64,000 nt of DNA from Bacillus sp. AFS041924 (lineage in GTDB: Bacteria > Bacillota > Bacilli > Bacillales > Bacillaceae_G), in NCBI RefSeq assembly GCF_002577195.1, contig NZ_NULG01000017.1, positions 14,143 through 78,142 on the forward strand. Reading direction: 5' to 3'. The translations under genes were made by a program, and so were the position numbers. Each line of letters starts with the position of its first letter. Within the stretch, counting starts at the first letter, position 1. Under the pieces are notes generated by a model. The model was given only the letters and a program-made list of their open reading frames with translations, made no database searches and had not been told where the DNA came from. Shown piece by piece: positions 34,666 to 44,358 of the stretch.

Positions 34666-34752
34666 TCTAAAAATAGGATAATCTACATAATTGGGTAAGG
34701 AACTTAGTAAATAAACTATACACGCTACTTAATTTAATTTTTAGAAAATTGT

Positions 34753-34786
34753 AATCCATACAATTAATTCATTTTTTGTATGGATT
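34753..34786. promoter_or_regulatory. MocR operator 2
   Basis: AATCCATACAA (34753-34763) and TTGTATGGATT (34776-34786) are perfect inverse arms, 12 bases apart. The site lies 46 bases before azlC. The core CCATACAA is identical to that of operator 1. Confidence 0.7.
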
Positions 34787-34832
34787 TTGTATGTTAAATT
34801 ATAATAAATTTAACGATACAGGAAGTGAGTCT

Positions 34833-35546
34833 ATGAAAAAAGGAAACAAAATATGGATGGAATTTCGTACAGCTTTTCCACACACAGTACCCATATTAGC
34901 AGGTTTTTTATTTTTAGGTATTGCCTATGGCATCTTCATGAACTCATTAGGATTTAGTGCAATTTACCCGATTTTGATGAGTTTAACCATCTTTGCTGGA
35001 TCTATGGAGTTTCTCGCAGCAAACCTATTACTCATGAATTTTAATCCGATTAACGCTCTGTTTCTAACTTTAATGGTGAATGCACGACATTTGTTTTATG
35101 GTATTTCAATGCTAGATAAATATAAAGATGGTGGAAAGAAAAAGCTTTATTTAATTTTCGGCCTATGCGATGAGTCTTTTTCGATCAACTATACTACTGA
35201 TATACCAAATAATGTAGATAAAAGCTGGTTTATGTTTTTCGTTACATTTCTTAATCATGTTTATTGGGTGGTCGGGGCATCAATTGGAGGAATTTTTGGT
35301 TCACTTGTAAAATTCAATACGAAAGGACTCGAATTCGTAATGACTGCACTTTTTGTTGTCATTTTCATTGAGCAGTGGAAGAAGGAAACTAAACATATTA
35401 GTGCTATAGTTGGAGTTGGACTTTCAACTCTTTGTCTAATAATTTTTGGAGGAAACAATTTTATTATTCCTTCGATGATTACAATTCTTGTGACACTTAC
35501 TGTACTTAGAAAACCACCTGAAAAAGTTGAGGAGGTTTCAGTATGA
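34833..35546 (+). CDS. azlC: AzlC-family branched-chain amino acid exporter subunit
   Basis: About 237 residues. GGAAGTGAG precedes the ATG at 34833; the longer frame would start inside operator 2. AzlC features include '[20 protein letters not shown]', '[15 protein letters not shown]', '[17 protein letters not shown]' and about six to seven membrane helices. AzlC with AzlD forms an exporter; in B. subtilis AzlCD confers 4-azaleucine resistance. The next gene encodes a deaminase-like enzyme, so the substrate here may differ from leucine analogues. Confidence 0.9.
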   Translation: MKKGNKIWMEFRTAFPHTVPILAGFLFLGIAYGIFMNSLGFSAIYPILMSLTIFAGSMEFLAANLLLMNFNPINALFLTLMVNARHLFYGISMLDKYKDGGKKKLYLIFGLCDESFSINYTTDIPNNVDKSWFMFFVTFLNHVYWVVGASIGGIFGSLVKFNTKGLEFVMTALFVVIFIEQWKKETKHISAIVGVGLSTLCLIIFGGNNFIIPSMITILVTLTVLRKPPEKVEEVSV

Positions 35547-35875
35547 CGATGAATGTAACACAGCAAATTATTACCATTTCAATGGTTGTTTTAGGTACAA
35601 TGCTTACAAGATATCTTCCGTTTATCATTTTTCCAGCAGGTAAGCCTACACCGAAGTATATTCAGTATTTAGGTAAGGCCCTTCCACCTGCTGTAATTGG
35701 ACTTTTAGTCGTATATTGTTTTAAAGATGTAAAAGTATTTTCAGGTACTCGTGGTATTCCTGAGTTTATTGCTGTATTAGTTGTTGCCTTGCTCCATATT
35801 TGGAAGAAAATGATGCTACTTTCTATAGCTGGAGGTACGATTATTTACATGATTTTAGTGCAATTTGTATTTTAA
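35543..35875 (+). CDS. azlD: AzlD-family exporter subunit
   Basis: This encodes 110 residues, with GAGGAGG before the ATG, which overlaps the azlC stop as ATGA. Four hydrophobic segments and the family motif '[12 protein letters not shown]' and '[17 protein letters not shown]' are visible. It is the small partner of AzlC. Confidence 0.9.
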   Translation: MTMNVTQQIITISMVVLGTMLTRYLPFIIFPAGKPTPKYIQYLGKALPPAVIGLLVVYCFKDVKVFSGTRGIPEFIAVLVVALLHIWKKMMLLSIAGGTIIYMILVQFVF

Positions 35876-35893
35876 TAATTTAGGGGTGAAAAA

Positions 35894-37651
35894 GTGAAAA
35901 ATTATAGATGGAGTAATGAACAAATAAGAAACCAAGTAAATGTTCTTGATGAAGTAATAAATCCTCATATCATTTTAAAAAATGCAACCTACTTAAATAA
36001 ATACTTGAATCAATGGTTATATGCAAATATTTGGATTTATCAAGATCGGATTATATACGTTGGAGAAAATCTCCCGGAGAACTTAGAAGGTATTGAAGTA
36101 GTAAATTGTGAAGGTCAATTTTTAGTTCCGGGTTATATAGAACCGCATTCACATCCATATCAGCTATATAATCCACTAACATTAGCCAAATATGCAGGTC
36201 AATTTGGTACAACAACATTAATAAATGATAATCTAAAATTTTTCTTAGAAATGTCTACTAATACTGCTTTTGAACTATTAAACGATTTTACAAACATACC
36301 ATCAAGCATGTATTGGTGGTGTCGTTTTGACGGACAAACCGAATTTCCGAATAATGATGAGATTTTTAATTCGAAAGATGTTATTTCTTGGCTCGAAAAT
36401 GAATTAGTTTTACAAGGTGGAGAACTAACCGCATGGCCGAAGTTACTAAATGGTGATAATCAAATGCTTACTTGGATACAGGAAACTAAGAAGCTAAATA
36501 AAAAAGTGGAGGGGCATTTTCCAGGTGCCTCAGAACGTACATTAGCTAAATTAAGTTTATTAGGTGCAGATTGTGATCATGAAGCAATGACTGGTAAAGA
36601 AGTACTTATGCGTCTAATGCAGGGGTATACGGTGTCATTGAGATATTCATCGATCAGACCTGATTTAGAAGTGCTTTTAAAAGAAATAAAAGAATTAGGT
36701 ATTCAAAATTATGAGAGATTTTTCTTTACAACAGATGGATCACACCCTTATTTTTATGAGCAAGGAATGACTGATGAACTAATAAAAATAGCGATTCGGC
36801 ATGAAGTTCCTTTGATTGATGCATATAAAATGGCTAGTTATAATGTTGCACAGTATTACAATATGGAACATTTACATGGTTCAATTGCAACAGGGAGAAT
36901 TGCAAATATTAATTTACTAGAAAATATAGAAAACCCAACTCCTACAAGTGTATTAGCCAAAGGGAAATGGATAAAGAAAGAGGGGAAACAGATCGATCAT
37001 TATTTATCTATCGATTGGGGAAAATATCAATTTACTAAATTAGAATTAAAGTGGTCATTACAAAAAGAAGACCTAAGTCTTTCAAACACATATGGTATAA
37101 ACCTGATCAATAATGTCATTACAAAACCATATGAAAGCGTAGTTGATAAAGATTGTGATGAATTATCTTATGAACATGATGAATGCTTTCTATTAATTGT
37201 TGGAAGAGACGGAACTTGGAGATTAAATACGTTAGTGAAAGGATTTGCCGGGCATATTAGAGGTTTTGCAAGTTCTTATTCTGGTACTGGTGATATTTTA
37301 ATTTTAGGTAAACGAAAATCAGATATGTTGAAAGCTTTTGAACGAATGAAAGAAATAGGGGGTGGTTTGGTACTAGTAGAAGACAATGAAGTCCTTCACG
37401 AAGTATCTCTACCGTTAAGAGGAAGTATGTCTGAATTAGAAATGGAAAATTTAATTAAAGTTGAGAAAAAAATGATTCAATTACTAAAAGAAAGAGGATA
37501 TAAATACGACGATCCTGCTTTCACATTATTATTTTTTTCTGCAACTCATTTACCATTTATTAGGTTGACTCCTAGCGGTTTATATGATGTGAAAAACAAA
37601 AAGGTTTTAGTTTCTCCAGTAAAAAGGGAAACGCCAGAGAAAATAATTTAA
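35894..37651 (+). CDS. yerA: Adenine deaminase-like amidohydrolase (YerA-like)
   Basis: This encodes 585 residues from a GTG, with TAGGGGTG upstream. It closely resembles the text of B. subtilis YerA: 'NIWIYQDRIIYVGENLP', 'EPHSHPYQLYNP', 'GHFPGASERTLAKL', 'GADCDHEAMTG' and 'TTDGSHPYFYEQGMT'. Metal ligands are expected at the H-x-H, the His residues of the next two motifs and the Asp of 'TTDG'. Catalytic adenine deamination is not proven for YerA, so 'deaminase-like' is safer. Its co-transcription with an exporter under a MocR regulator suggests processing and removal of an amino-bearing metabolite. Confidence 0.85.
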   Translation: MKNYRWSNEQIRNQVNVLDEVINPHIILKNATYLNKYLNQWLYANIWIYQDRIIYVGENLPENLEGIEVVNCEGQFLVPGYIEPHSHPYQLYNPLTLAKYAGQFGTTTLINDNLKFFLEMSTNTAFELLNDFTNIPSSMYWWCRFDGQTEFPNNDEIFNSKDVISWLENELVLQGGELTAWPKLLNGDNQMLTWIQETKKLNKKVEGHFPGASERTLAKLSLLGADCDHEAMTGKEVLMRLMQGYTVSLRYSSIRPDLEVLLKEIKELGIQNYERFFFTTDGSHPYFYEQGMTDELIKIAIRHEVPLIDAYKMASYNVAQYYNMEHLHGSIATGRIANINLLENIENPTPTSVLAKGKWIKKEGKQIDHYLSIDWGKYQFTKLELKWSLQKEDLSLSNTYGINLINNVITKPYESVVDKDCDELSYEHDECFLLIVGRDGTWRLNTLVKGFAGHIRGFASSYSGTGDILILGKRKSDMLKAFERMKEIGGGLVLVEDNEVLHEVSLPLRGSMSELEMENLIKVEKKMIQLLKERGYKYDDPAFTLLFFSATHLPFIRLTPSGLYDVKNKKVLVSPVKRETPEKII

Positions 37652-37979
37652 GTCAATTATTCTATAAAAGAAAATAAAGATTGGAAAACTAATTGTTAAT
37701 GCTTACTAAATAAAACATAAATATAACGCTGAATCGAAGGCATGAATCTGAAAATATCTGATTCATGCTTTTTATATTTGTGTTTGATTAACATATGCCA
37801 GACGAGCGAACTTTCTAGTTAAATTAGTTCAGACTTTAACATTTATTATTTATTTAAACTCATCATTATGAAAAATAAAAAAGAAGAGCATACTAAACGA
37901 GATAATTTATTGATTAGAAAATGATAGGGTGATGTTTCTTATATAGTTCTAAGTTTTTAGCGAAGGGATGAAATGTTAA
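37652..37979. other. Intergenic region before the germination operon
   Basis: It holds the yerA terminator and, at 37889-37895, CATACTA, a good match to the -10 of the forespore sigma factor SigG. A -35 like TTATGA lies 17 bases upstream, a weak match. GerA-type operons are SigG-dependent in Bacillus, so this is a candidate promoter. Confidence 0.4.
37740..37774 (+). terminator. Terminator of the azlCD-yerA operon
   Basis: GCATGAATC (37740-37748) pairs perfectly with GATTCATGC (37760-37768), followed by TTTTT. Confidence 0.85.
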
Positions 37980-39437
37980 GTGGTTAATTCAAATGGAAGA
38001 AATGAAAGAAATAAGAAAAATAATGTCCATACTTTCGCAATAAATTCTGAAGGAAATATTAATGAAAACTTAGAAATCATTGAATCAATCTTTCCTACTT
38101 CTGACCTTGTAAAAAAAATACTAATGATTGATGAAAAGCCTGCCCTGTTAATTTATTTATCTGGTCTAGTAAATGAGCAAAAAATTGATTCATTTATTAA
38201 TAATATTAATTCGCATAAAAAAGATTTCGAGTTATTTGTTAATAATAATACGGAAAGTACTATTCGTATCGCTAAAATCGAAAAATCTGTATTAGAAGGT
38301 AAGAGTGTTTTATTTCTAGACGGGGTCTCATCCGCTTTTATTTATTCTACAGAGAATCCTCCTCATAGAACATTCATGCCACCAAATATCGACAATTCGT
38401 TGAAAGGATCAAGAATTTCTTTTGTTGAAACATATCAAGCTAACATTGCCTTGCTCCGTAGGTTTATTCAAATTAAAGATTTTCGAACAAAACAAACTGA
38501 AATTGGAACTGAGAATAGAAGCATCGTGTCGATTGCATATTTAGATCGTGTAGTTGATGAAAAGCTCCTGTTATCTGTAGAAAATAGAATTTCAGAAATA
38601 AAAATAGATTCAGTTCTCAATGCAAATCAATTGGCTCAATTAATGGAGAGAAATCAATTCTCGCCATTCCCACAAATATTAACGACTGAAAGACCAGATG
38701 AAGCGGCTTCAGCTATATTAAAAGGAAAAGTCGTCCTAATTTTAGATCGTTCATCTGAAGTAATTATTTTACCTTCGGAGTTCATAACTTTTTTTACAAG
38801 TATTGATGATTATTCATCTAGAACTATAGTAGCTTCCTTTAATCGTCTACTTAGAATTGTGGCATTATTTATAACACTCTATTTACCTGGAGTTTATATT
38901 GCGATGGTTTCGTTCAACTATGAAGTAATTCCATTAAAATTACTTATTTCGATTGGTGAATCACGTGCACAAGTCCCTTTTGACCCTCTATTTGAAGCAA
39001 TTATTATGGAAATTACATTAGAATTGGTTAGAGAAGCAGGGATCAGATTACCTGCACCGATTAGTACCACAGTAGGAGTGGTGGGAGGAATTGTAATTGG
39101 CCAAGCTGCCGTTCAAGCAGGTATTGTAAGTAATATTATGGTTATCGTAGTAGCATTGACAGCTATTTCTTCCTTTATCATTCCTAAATACGAAATGGCA
39201 TCAAGTTTACGTATATTAAGATTTCCAATTATGATAATGGCATCTTTATTTGGCATTTTTGGACTTGTAATAAGTACGATGATTTTAATCGTGCACGGAT
39301 TATCATTAAAGAGTTTTAATACTTCGTATACTTCACCATTATCACCGATTATTTTTACTCAATTAAAGGATACATTTATACGAATGCCATTAAACTATCT
39401 TTGGAAAAATCAAAATAAAAACATTAAAAAGGGTTAA
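37980..39437 (+). CDS. Spore germination receptor A subunit (GerA family)
   Basis: This encodes 485 residues from a GTG, with GAAGGGATG about ten bases upstream. A soluble N-terminal region (1-285) carries 'FLDGVSSAFIYSTENPPHR' and 'GSRISFVETYQANIALLRR'-type family text. It is followed by about five membrane helices with 'SRAQVPFDPLFEAIIMEITL', 'LPAPISTTVGVVGGIVIGQA' and 'YEMASSLRILRFP'. In the inner spore membrane the A subunit joins B and C to sense a germinant. Which germinant cannot be told. Confidence 0.92.
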   Translation: MVNSNGRNERNKKNNVHTFAINSEGNINENLEIIESIFPTSDLVKKILMIDEKPALLIYLSGLVNEQKIDSFINNINSHKKDFELFVNNNTESTIRIAKIEKSVLEGKSVLFLDGVSSAFIYSTENPPHRTFMPPNIDNSLKGSRISFVETYQANIALLRRFIQIKDFRTKQTEIGTENRSIVSIAYLDRVVDEKLLLSVENRISEIKIDSVLNANQLAQLMERNQFSPFPQILTTERPDEAASAILKGKVVLILDRSSEVIILPSEFITFFTSIDDYSSRTIVASFNRLLRIVALFITLYLPGVYIAMVSFNYEVIPLKLLISIGESRAQVPFDPLFEAIIMEITLELVREAGIRLPAPISTTVGVVGGIVIGQAAVQAGIVSNIMVIVVALTAISSFIIPKYEMASSLRILRFPIMIMASLFGIFGLVISTMILIVHGLSLKSFNTSYTSPLSPIIFTQLKDTFIRMPLNYLWKNQNKNIKKG

Positions 39438-39461
39438 GTGAATATTGGATGTGATTAGTAA

Positions 39462-40559
39462 ATGAATGAAACTAAATTAAATATTACATACTATCAATTT
39501 GTTACGATTATATTTGGAGTACAAATAGGCATTGGAATGTTATCCCTACCACGTGTTTTAGCTGAAAAATCCGGAACTAGTGGTTGGATTTCAATCCTAT
39601 TTGGAGGTTTAATCGCTACATTACTTAGTATGTTATACATAAAATTAAGCCAAAAAGTTCCACACGAAAACTTTTCGGCTTTAATGACTATTTATTTAGG
39701 AAAATTACTTGGTAAACTATTTTTATTTTTACTATTAATCTTTTTCATATATGCTGGTTATTTAGTTTTAATGTTATCTGTATTATTTGCTCAATCATAT
39801 TTACTTCAACATACTGGTGCTTATGTAATATTATTTTTATTTCTGATCCCGACTTATCAATTAATAACAGGCGGTATTCCTTTAATTGCGAAATATATTG
39901 AAACGATCTTTCCTCTGATGATTTTTTTCTTACTTATGCTTTTTTTAACATTAAAAGAGCCAAACTTTAAAAATCTATCGCCTATCATAAAAGAAGGTTG
40001 GCTTCCTATTATGAAAGCTGTACCTACAACGACAATGTCATTTTTAGGAATGGAAATAATATTCTTAATCTATCCATATTTAGATAAAAAGGAGAAAGCA
40101 ATGAATGGCGTAGTGATCGCTAATGCGATGAGTACGTTTACATATCTATTTGTAGTACTCATTAGTTTTGTGAATGCTAGCCCATATGAAATGAAAAATA
40201 TTTTTACACCAGTTATTGCTATGTTAAGTACGATAGAATTTCAATTTTTAGAGCGTATGGATGTAATCCTTTTATCATTATTATTAATGGTTATTTCAAA
40301 AACATGGGTTACTTATTTTTGGGCCGGATTGAACGGATTTAATGAGATATTTAAAATTAAAAAATTTCCACTTTTTGTTTTAATTATTTTTAGCATCATC
40401 ATTATTTTTACGTATCAATTCATTCCAACTTTTAAAGTAATTCATCTTCAATTAAAAATTCTTTCTTACTTAGGACTTATCGTTATATTAGGATTACCAT
40501 TAATTTTATGGATAGGTGGAATAGTAAATAAAGATAAGTTTAGGGTGACAACAAAGTGA
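39462..40559 (+). CDS. Spore germination receptor B subunit (GerB family)
   Basis: This encodes 365 residues with ten hydrophobic helices, an APC-superfamily amino acid transporter fold. Typical text is 'QIGIGMLSLPRVLAEKSGTS', 'GWISILFGGL' and 'FLGMEIIFLIYPYL'. The B subunit binds amino-acid germinants in characterised receptors. The start ATG has only a weak ribosome binding site (GGATGTGA). The stop overlaps the gerC start. Confidence 0.9.
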   Translation: MNETKLNITYYQFVTIIFGVQIGIGMLSLPRVLAEKSGTSGWISILFGGLIATLLSMLYIKLSQKVPHENFSALMTIYLGKLLGKLFLFLLLIFFIYAGYLVLMLSVLFAQSYLLQHTGAYVILFLFLIPTYQLITGGIPLIAKYIETIFPLMIFFLLMLFLTLKEPNFKNLSPIIKEGWLPIMKAVPTTTMSFLGMEIIFLIYPYLDKKEKAMNGVVIANAMSTFTYLFVVLISFVNASPYEMKNIFTPVIAMLSTIEFQFLERMDVILLSLLLMVISKTWVTYFWAGLNGFNEIFKIKKFPLFVLIIFSIIIIFTYQFIPTFKVIHLQLKILSYLGLIVILGLPLILWIGGIVNKDKFRVTTK

Positions 40560-41674
40560 AAAAGTTTGCCAATTGCTTGCTAAGTGTTTTGTTATTAATT
40601 GGATTAACAGGATGTAAAGATAAAATTAATATTGAAGATATTACAATAGCACTCTTATGGGGAGTTGATATAGATCAGCAAGGTGATGTAATTATTTATA
40701 TGGCAAGTCCTGTTTTTAGTAAAGATGTTAAAGAAAAAAATGAACAGTTTAAAGTTAAAAGTTTATCATTGAGAGAAGCTAGAGATATTATAGATTCAAG
40801 ATCAACAGGCATAACGGCTGGTGGAAAGGTACAAACTTTATTAATTGGTAGAAAAGTAATTGAACAAAAAAACTGGGATTCGTTACTAGATTTATTTTAC
40901 CGAGATCCAAAGATGCGTCTTAATGCTGATCTAGTAGTAGTTAACGGTTCCGTTTCAGATATTTTTGAATTTAGTCCGAAAAATAAACCAAGTTTATCAA
41001 TATTTATTCCACAATTAATCAAAACAGCAAATTTTAGAAACGTCTCAGTGCGAACTTCATTACGATTTTTTTACAAATTGACTGCTGAAAAAGGTGTTAC
41101 TACCTTTGCACCTGAATTAACATTAAAAGACAATATTTTGGAAATCAGTGGAACTACATTACTAAACAATCAAAATGAATATCAAAGGACTCTATCATTA
41201 AAGGAAACAATGCTATTAATCATTTTACAAGATAAAAATGAAGGACAATTTTCTATGTGGTTACAGCCGAAACAACATAAAAAAATCAAAAATACTATAT
41301 CGAATAACAATATCAGTTTTTATATTAATGATATAAAAAGGAATGTAATAAAAAAATATCATAATGGTAAATATCAATTTAATATAAATTTAAAATTACC
41401 AGTAGCTATAACAGAATCTCCAATAAAATTAAATAATAAATCGGAAGCAAAGTTAAAAAAGGAAATAGAAAATGATTTACAAATGGAACTAAATCAATTA
41501 GTTAAATCTCTTCAAAATGATAAGGTGGATCCAATTGGTCTCGGACTTTTTGCGAGATCATTTAAATACGCAGAATGGAAAAAAGTAGAGGATAATTGGG
41601 TCAGTGCATTTCAACAATCAAAAATTAAGGTTAAGGTTAAAATTATTTTGGTTGATAAAGGGTTATCGATGTAA
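40556..41674 (+). CDS. Spore germination receptor C subunit lipoprotein (Ger(x)C family)
   Basis: This encodes 372 residues from a GTG in a GTGA overlap with the B gene. The signal peptide ends in the lipobox 'GLTGC', giving a lipidated Cys20 after cleavage. Family text includes 'ITIALLWGVDIDQQGDV', 'DPKMRLNADLVVVNG' and, near the end, 'DPIGLGLFARSFKYAEWKK'. The lipoprotein sits on the outer face of the inner spore membrane and is needed for receptor function. Confidence 0.92.
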   Translation: MKKFANCLLSVLLLIGLTGCKDKINIEDITIALLWGVDIDQQGDVIIYMASPVFSKDVKEKNEQFKVKSLSLREARDIIDSRSTGITAGGKVQTLLIGRKVIEQKNWDSLLDLFYRDPKMRLNADLVVVNGSVSDIFEFSPKNKPSLSIFIPQLIKTANFRNVSVRTSLRFFYKLTAEKGVTTFAPELTLKDNILEISGTTLLNNQNEYQRTLSLKETMLLIILQDKNEGQFSMWLQPKQHKKIKNTISNNNISFYINDIKRNVIKKYHNGKYQFNINLKLPVAITESPIKLNNKSEAKLKKEIENDLQMELNQLVKSLQNDKVDPIGLGLFARSFKYAEWKKVEDNWVSAFQQSKIKVKVKIILVDKGLSM

Positions 41675-41740
41675 CTAATAAGATTTGCTATTTTCAAAAT
41701 GTGCCTTTTGGAAAAGCGATGAAGAAAACGTTAATTTTCA

Positions 41741-41784
41741 AAAAGAAGATGATTTCTGTATTGTGAACAGGTTTCATCTTTTTT
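41741..41784 (+). terminator. Terminator of the ger operon
   Basis: AAGATGA...TTCTG (about 41746-41758) pairs with CAGG...TCATCTT (41768-41780) with two internal mismatches or G-T pairs, followed by T residues. Confidence 0.7.
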
Positions 41785-41964
41785 ATATTACACTGATCTC
41801 ATATCATTTCTTTCATTGTTTACTAAAGTTAGATACTTAGTTTCTATAGTAAATATTTAATAGATTATTTTCAAAAAACTCTTTACTTTTCAATGGAATT
41901 CTTGATACAATGTTTTTCCGTCTGAAAATTCGGCTATTTAGTTACATAAAAGGAGGTTTGAATA

Positions 41965-44079
41965 ATGTCTACACAACAATTCGAAGAGGAACTTCAATAT
42001 CTAAACACAATTTTAGATGAGATGGAGCGCCAGCTAATAAAACTTGAAGGGATTCCGGTTTATAAAGGTAGTGATGTAACCGAGCAAGTGCTTGAAGGAA
42101 TTCGTGAAAATAATCGAAGAAATCTTCGTTTAGCTAAAAATGAACCATATTTTGGCCGAATGGATTTTGAGGAAGAACATAAGGATTCGGTACCTATTTA
42201 TATTGGAAAAGTAGGAGTATCAGACCAAGCGACAGAAAATCCAGTGGTGATCGATTGGCGTGCTCCTATTGCAAGTATGTTTTATTCGTTTACTGGAGGA
42301 GATGATCCGGCTTATTATGAATCTCCAGAAGGTATTATCGAAGGCATAATCTATTTAAAACGAAACATTGTAATCCGCAAAAAAAATCTCCAACGTGTTG
42401 TAGATACCTATGTTAAGGGAAATCAAGATTTATCTGTTACTGATGATTTTCTACTTTATCGTTTAAGCGAAAACAAAGATAATCGCTTAAAGGATATTGT
42501 TTCTACTATTCAATCTGAACAAAATGATATTATTCGTTCTTCCAAAAATACACCTTTAGTCATACAAGGAGTTGCAGGAAGTGGAAAAACTACTGTTGCT
42601 CTTCATCGACTTGCATTTCTGATTTACCAATACCGTGAAACATTAAAGGCTGATAAAATGATTATTTTTGCACCTAATAATATGTTTCTTGATTATATTT
42701 CAAATGTTCTACCAGAGTTAGGTGTAGGAGGTATCCAACAAACAACGTTTTCAGATTGGGCTTTAACTATTCTCGATTATGAAGTAAAACTTAAGGATTC
42801 ATCTGAAAATCAAAAAAAATGGTTCGCAATTGGTGCTGATCGCCTCGAAATCAATCAAAATACTCCAGGGAAATGGAAAGGCTCAACCCATTTTATGAAT
42901 ATTATTGATCGGTGCATGGATATTTACGAAACATCAGCTGTTCCTGAAAGTGATTTTATACCATGGAAAAATAAAATGATTGATAAAGAAACACTAAAAC
43001 ATTGGTTTAGTATTGAATACAAGCATTATCCACTTGCTAAACGAAGAGAACGCATTATAGCAAGAATTAAGCAATGGATAGATAATGAATTAAAATATAT
43101 TGAAGAAACGAACATAAAAAAAGAGAAAAAGAAAAAAGCAACACAATATTTAAATTCTTATATGAAACAATGGCCAAAGCATACCGCACTATCTTTCTAT
43201 AAAACGCTATTCACGACAATTAAGAGTTCATCAAATGTAGATGACATACCCGTGGATATCATTAAAACGACTTCTTTAAGTTGTAAAAAGAAAGAAATGG
43301 ATCAAGAAGATTTAGCTCCACTTGTTTATATACATAATCGTCTTTTTGGAATTGAGTCAAAGCAAAAGTTCCATCATGTAATTGTTGACGAAGCGCAGGA
43401 TTTTTCCCCTATTCAAATTGCATTATTAAAGCAGATGACGATTGGAAATTCGTTTACCATTCTCGGAGATTTATCCCAAGCTATTCACGAGTATCAAGGC
43501 ATAAATAATTGGAGTGAGTTTATAGACGTATTCAATGAAAAAGAGGTAACATATTACGAGTTAAATAGGAGCTATCGTTCAACGATGGAAATAATCCATT
43601 TTGCAAATGAAATTATTAAAAATGCAAATATACCAGTTAGCCTAGCAAACCCTGTTTTCCGAAGTGGTGAAAAAGTTAAAATAATAGAAGTAAATGATAC
43701 AAATCGGATTCAAGTCATTATTAATGCAATCCAGCAATTAAAGATAGATAAAATGGATACAATCGCCATTATTGGTCGTACTGAAGACGAATGTGAAATT
43801 TTATATAATGCTTTATCAACAGCTGGACAAGATGTAACCTTTATTCATTCAAAACAGAGAAAATACGAAGGTGGTATTTCCGTAGTACCAATTTATCTAT
43901 CTAAAGGACTTGAGTTTGATGCTGTACTTCTCGTAGATGTAGATGATCAGCATTATGAAGAAACGAACCAAGACGCAAAGTTATTATATGTTGGATGTAC
44001 CCGTGCCCTTCATAATCTATTGGTACTATATTCTGGAATCAAGTCTCCGCTTATCGATCATATCGACACTACAGAATGA
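41965..44079 (+). CDS. helD: HelD-like RNA polymerase recycling helicase (UvrD/Rep superfamily)
   Basis: This encodes 704 residues, with AAAGGAGG before the ATG. The N-terminal coiled coil (1-40) is expected to probe the RNA polymerase secondary channel. Next comes the HelD-specific 'PVVIDWRAPIASMFYSF' region, Walker A 'QGVAGSGKTTVALHR' (about 205), Walker B 'HVIVDEAQDFSPIQ' and C-terminal motifs 'LNRSYRST' and 'LYVGCTRALHN'. HelD dissociates stalled RNA polymerase and can lower rifampicin sensitivity. This copy is shorter than B. subtilis HelD (774), so it could be a paralogue. Confidence 0.88.
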   Translation: MSTQQFEEELQYLNTILDEMERQLIKLEGIPVYKGSDVTEQVLEGIRENNRRNLRLAKNEPYFGRMDFEEEHKDSVPIYIGKVGVSDQATENPVVIDWRAPIASMFYSFTGGDDPAYYESPEGIIEGIIYLKRNIVIRKKNLQRVVDTYVKGNQDLSVTDDFLLYRLSENKDNRLKDIVSTIQSEQNDIIRSSKNTPLVIQGVAGSGKTTVALHRLAFLIYQYRETLKADKMIIFAPNNMFLDYISNVLPELGVGGIQQTTFSDWALTILDYEVKLKDSSENQKKWFAIGADRLEINQNTPGKWKGSTHFMNIIDRCMDIYETSAVPESDFIPWKNKMIDKETLKHWFSIEYKHYPLAKRRERIIARIKQWIDNELKYIEETNIKKEKKKKATQYLNSYMKQWPKHTALSFYKTLFTTIKSSSNVDDIPVDIIKTTSLSCKKKEMDQEDLAPLVYIHNRLFGIESKQKFHHVIVDEAQDFSPIQIALLKQMTIGNSFTILGDLSQAIHEYQGINNWSEFIDVFNEKEVTYYELNRSYRSTMEIIHFANEIIKNANIPVSLANPVFRSGEKVKIIEVNDTNRIQVIINAIQQLKIDKMDTIAIIGRTEDECEILYNALSTAGQDVTFIHSKQRKYEGGISVVPIYLSKGLEFDAVLLVDVDDQHYEETNQDAKLLYVGCTRALHNLLVLYSGIKSPLIDHIDTTE

Positions 44080-44134
44080 TGAAATCTATTATTAATTTAA
44101 TCCATTCAACCGGCCTAGAAAGATATACTTCTTT

Positions 44135-44170
44135 AAAAAAGCATCGATGTTAGTTATCGATGCTTTTTTA
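44135..44170 (+). terminator. Terminator after helD
   Basis: Fourteen bases at 44135-44148 (AAAAAAGCATCGAT) pair perfectly with 44156-44169. Confidence 0.9.
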
Positions 44171-44358
44171 ATTCGAATAACAAGCTTTTTGACAGTTTGA
44201 AGAAATTAGACATATTTTTTTATTGAATACTTGCATGGCAGTGGCAGTGACATATTATTCTTCTATTATTGTCAGTAAAACTCCTAAAATATGGTAAATG
44301 TTACTCTTTTCAACTTCATTACTAGTCTATTAATATTGAAGTAATATTATAAAAGTAG

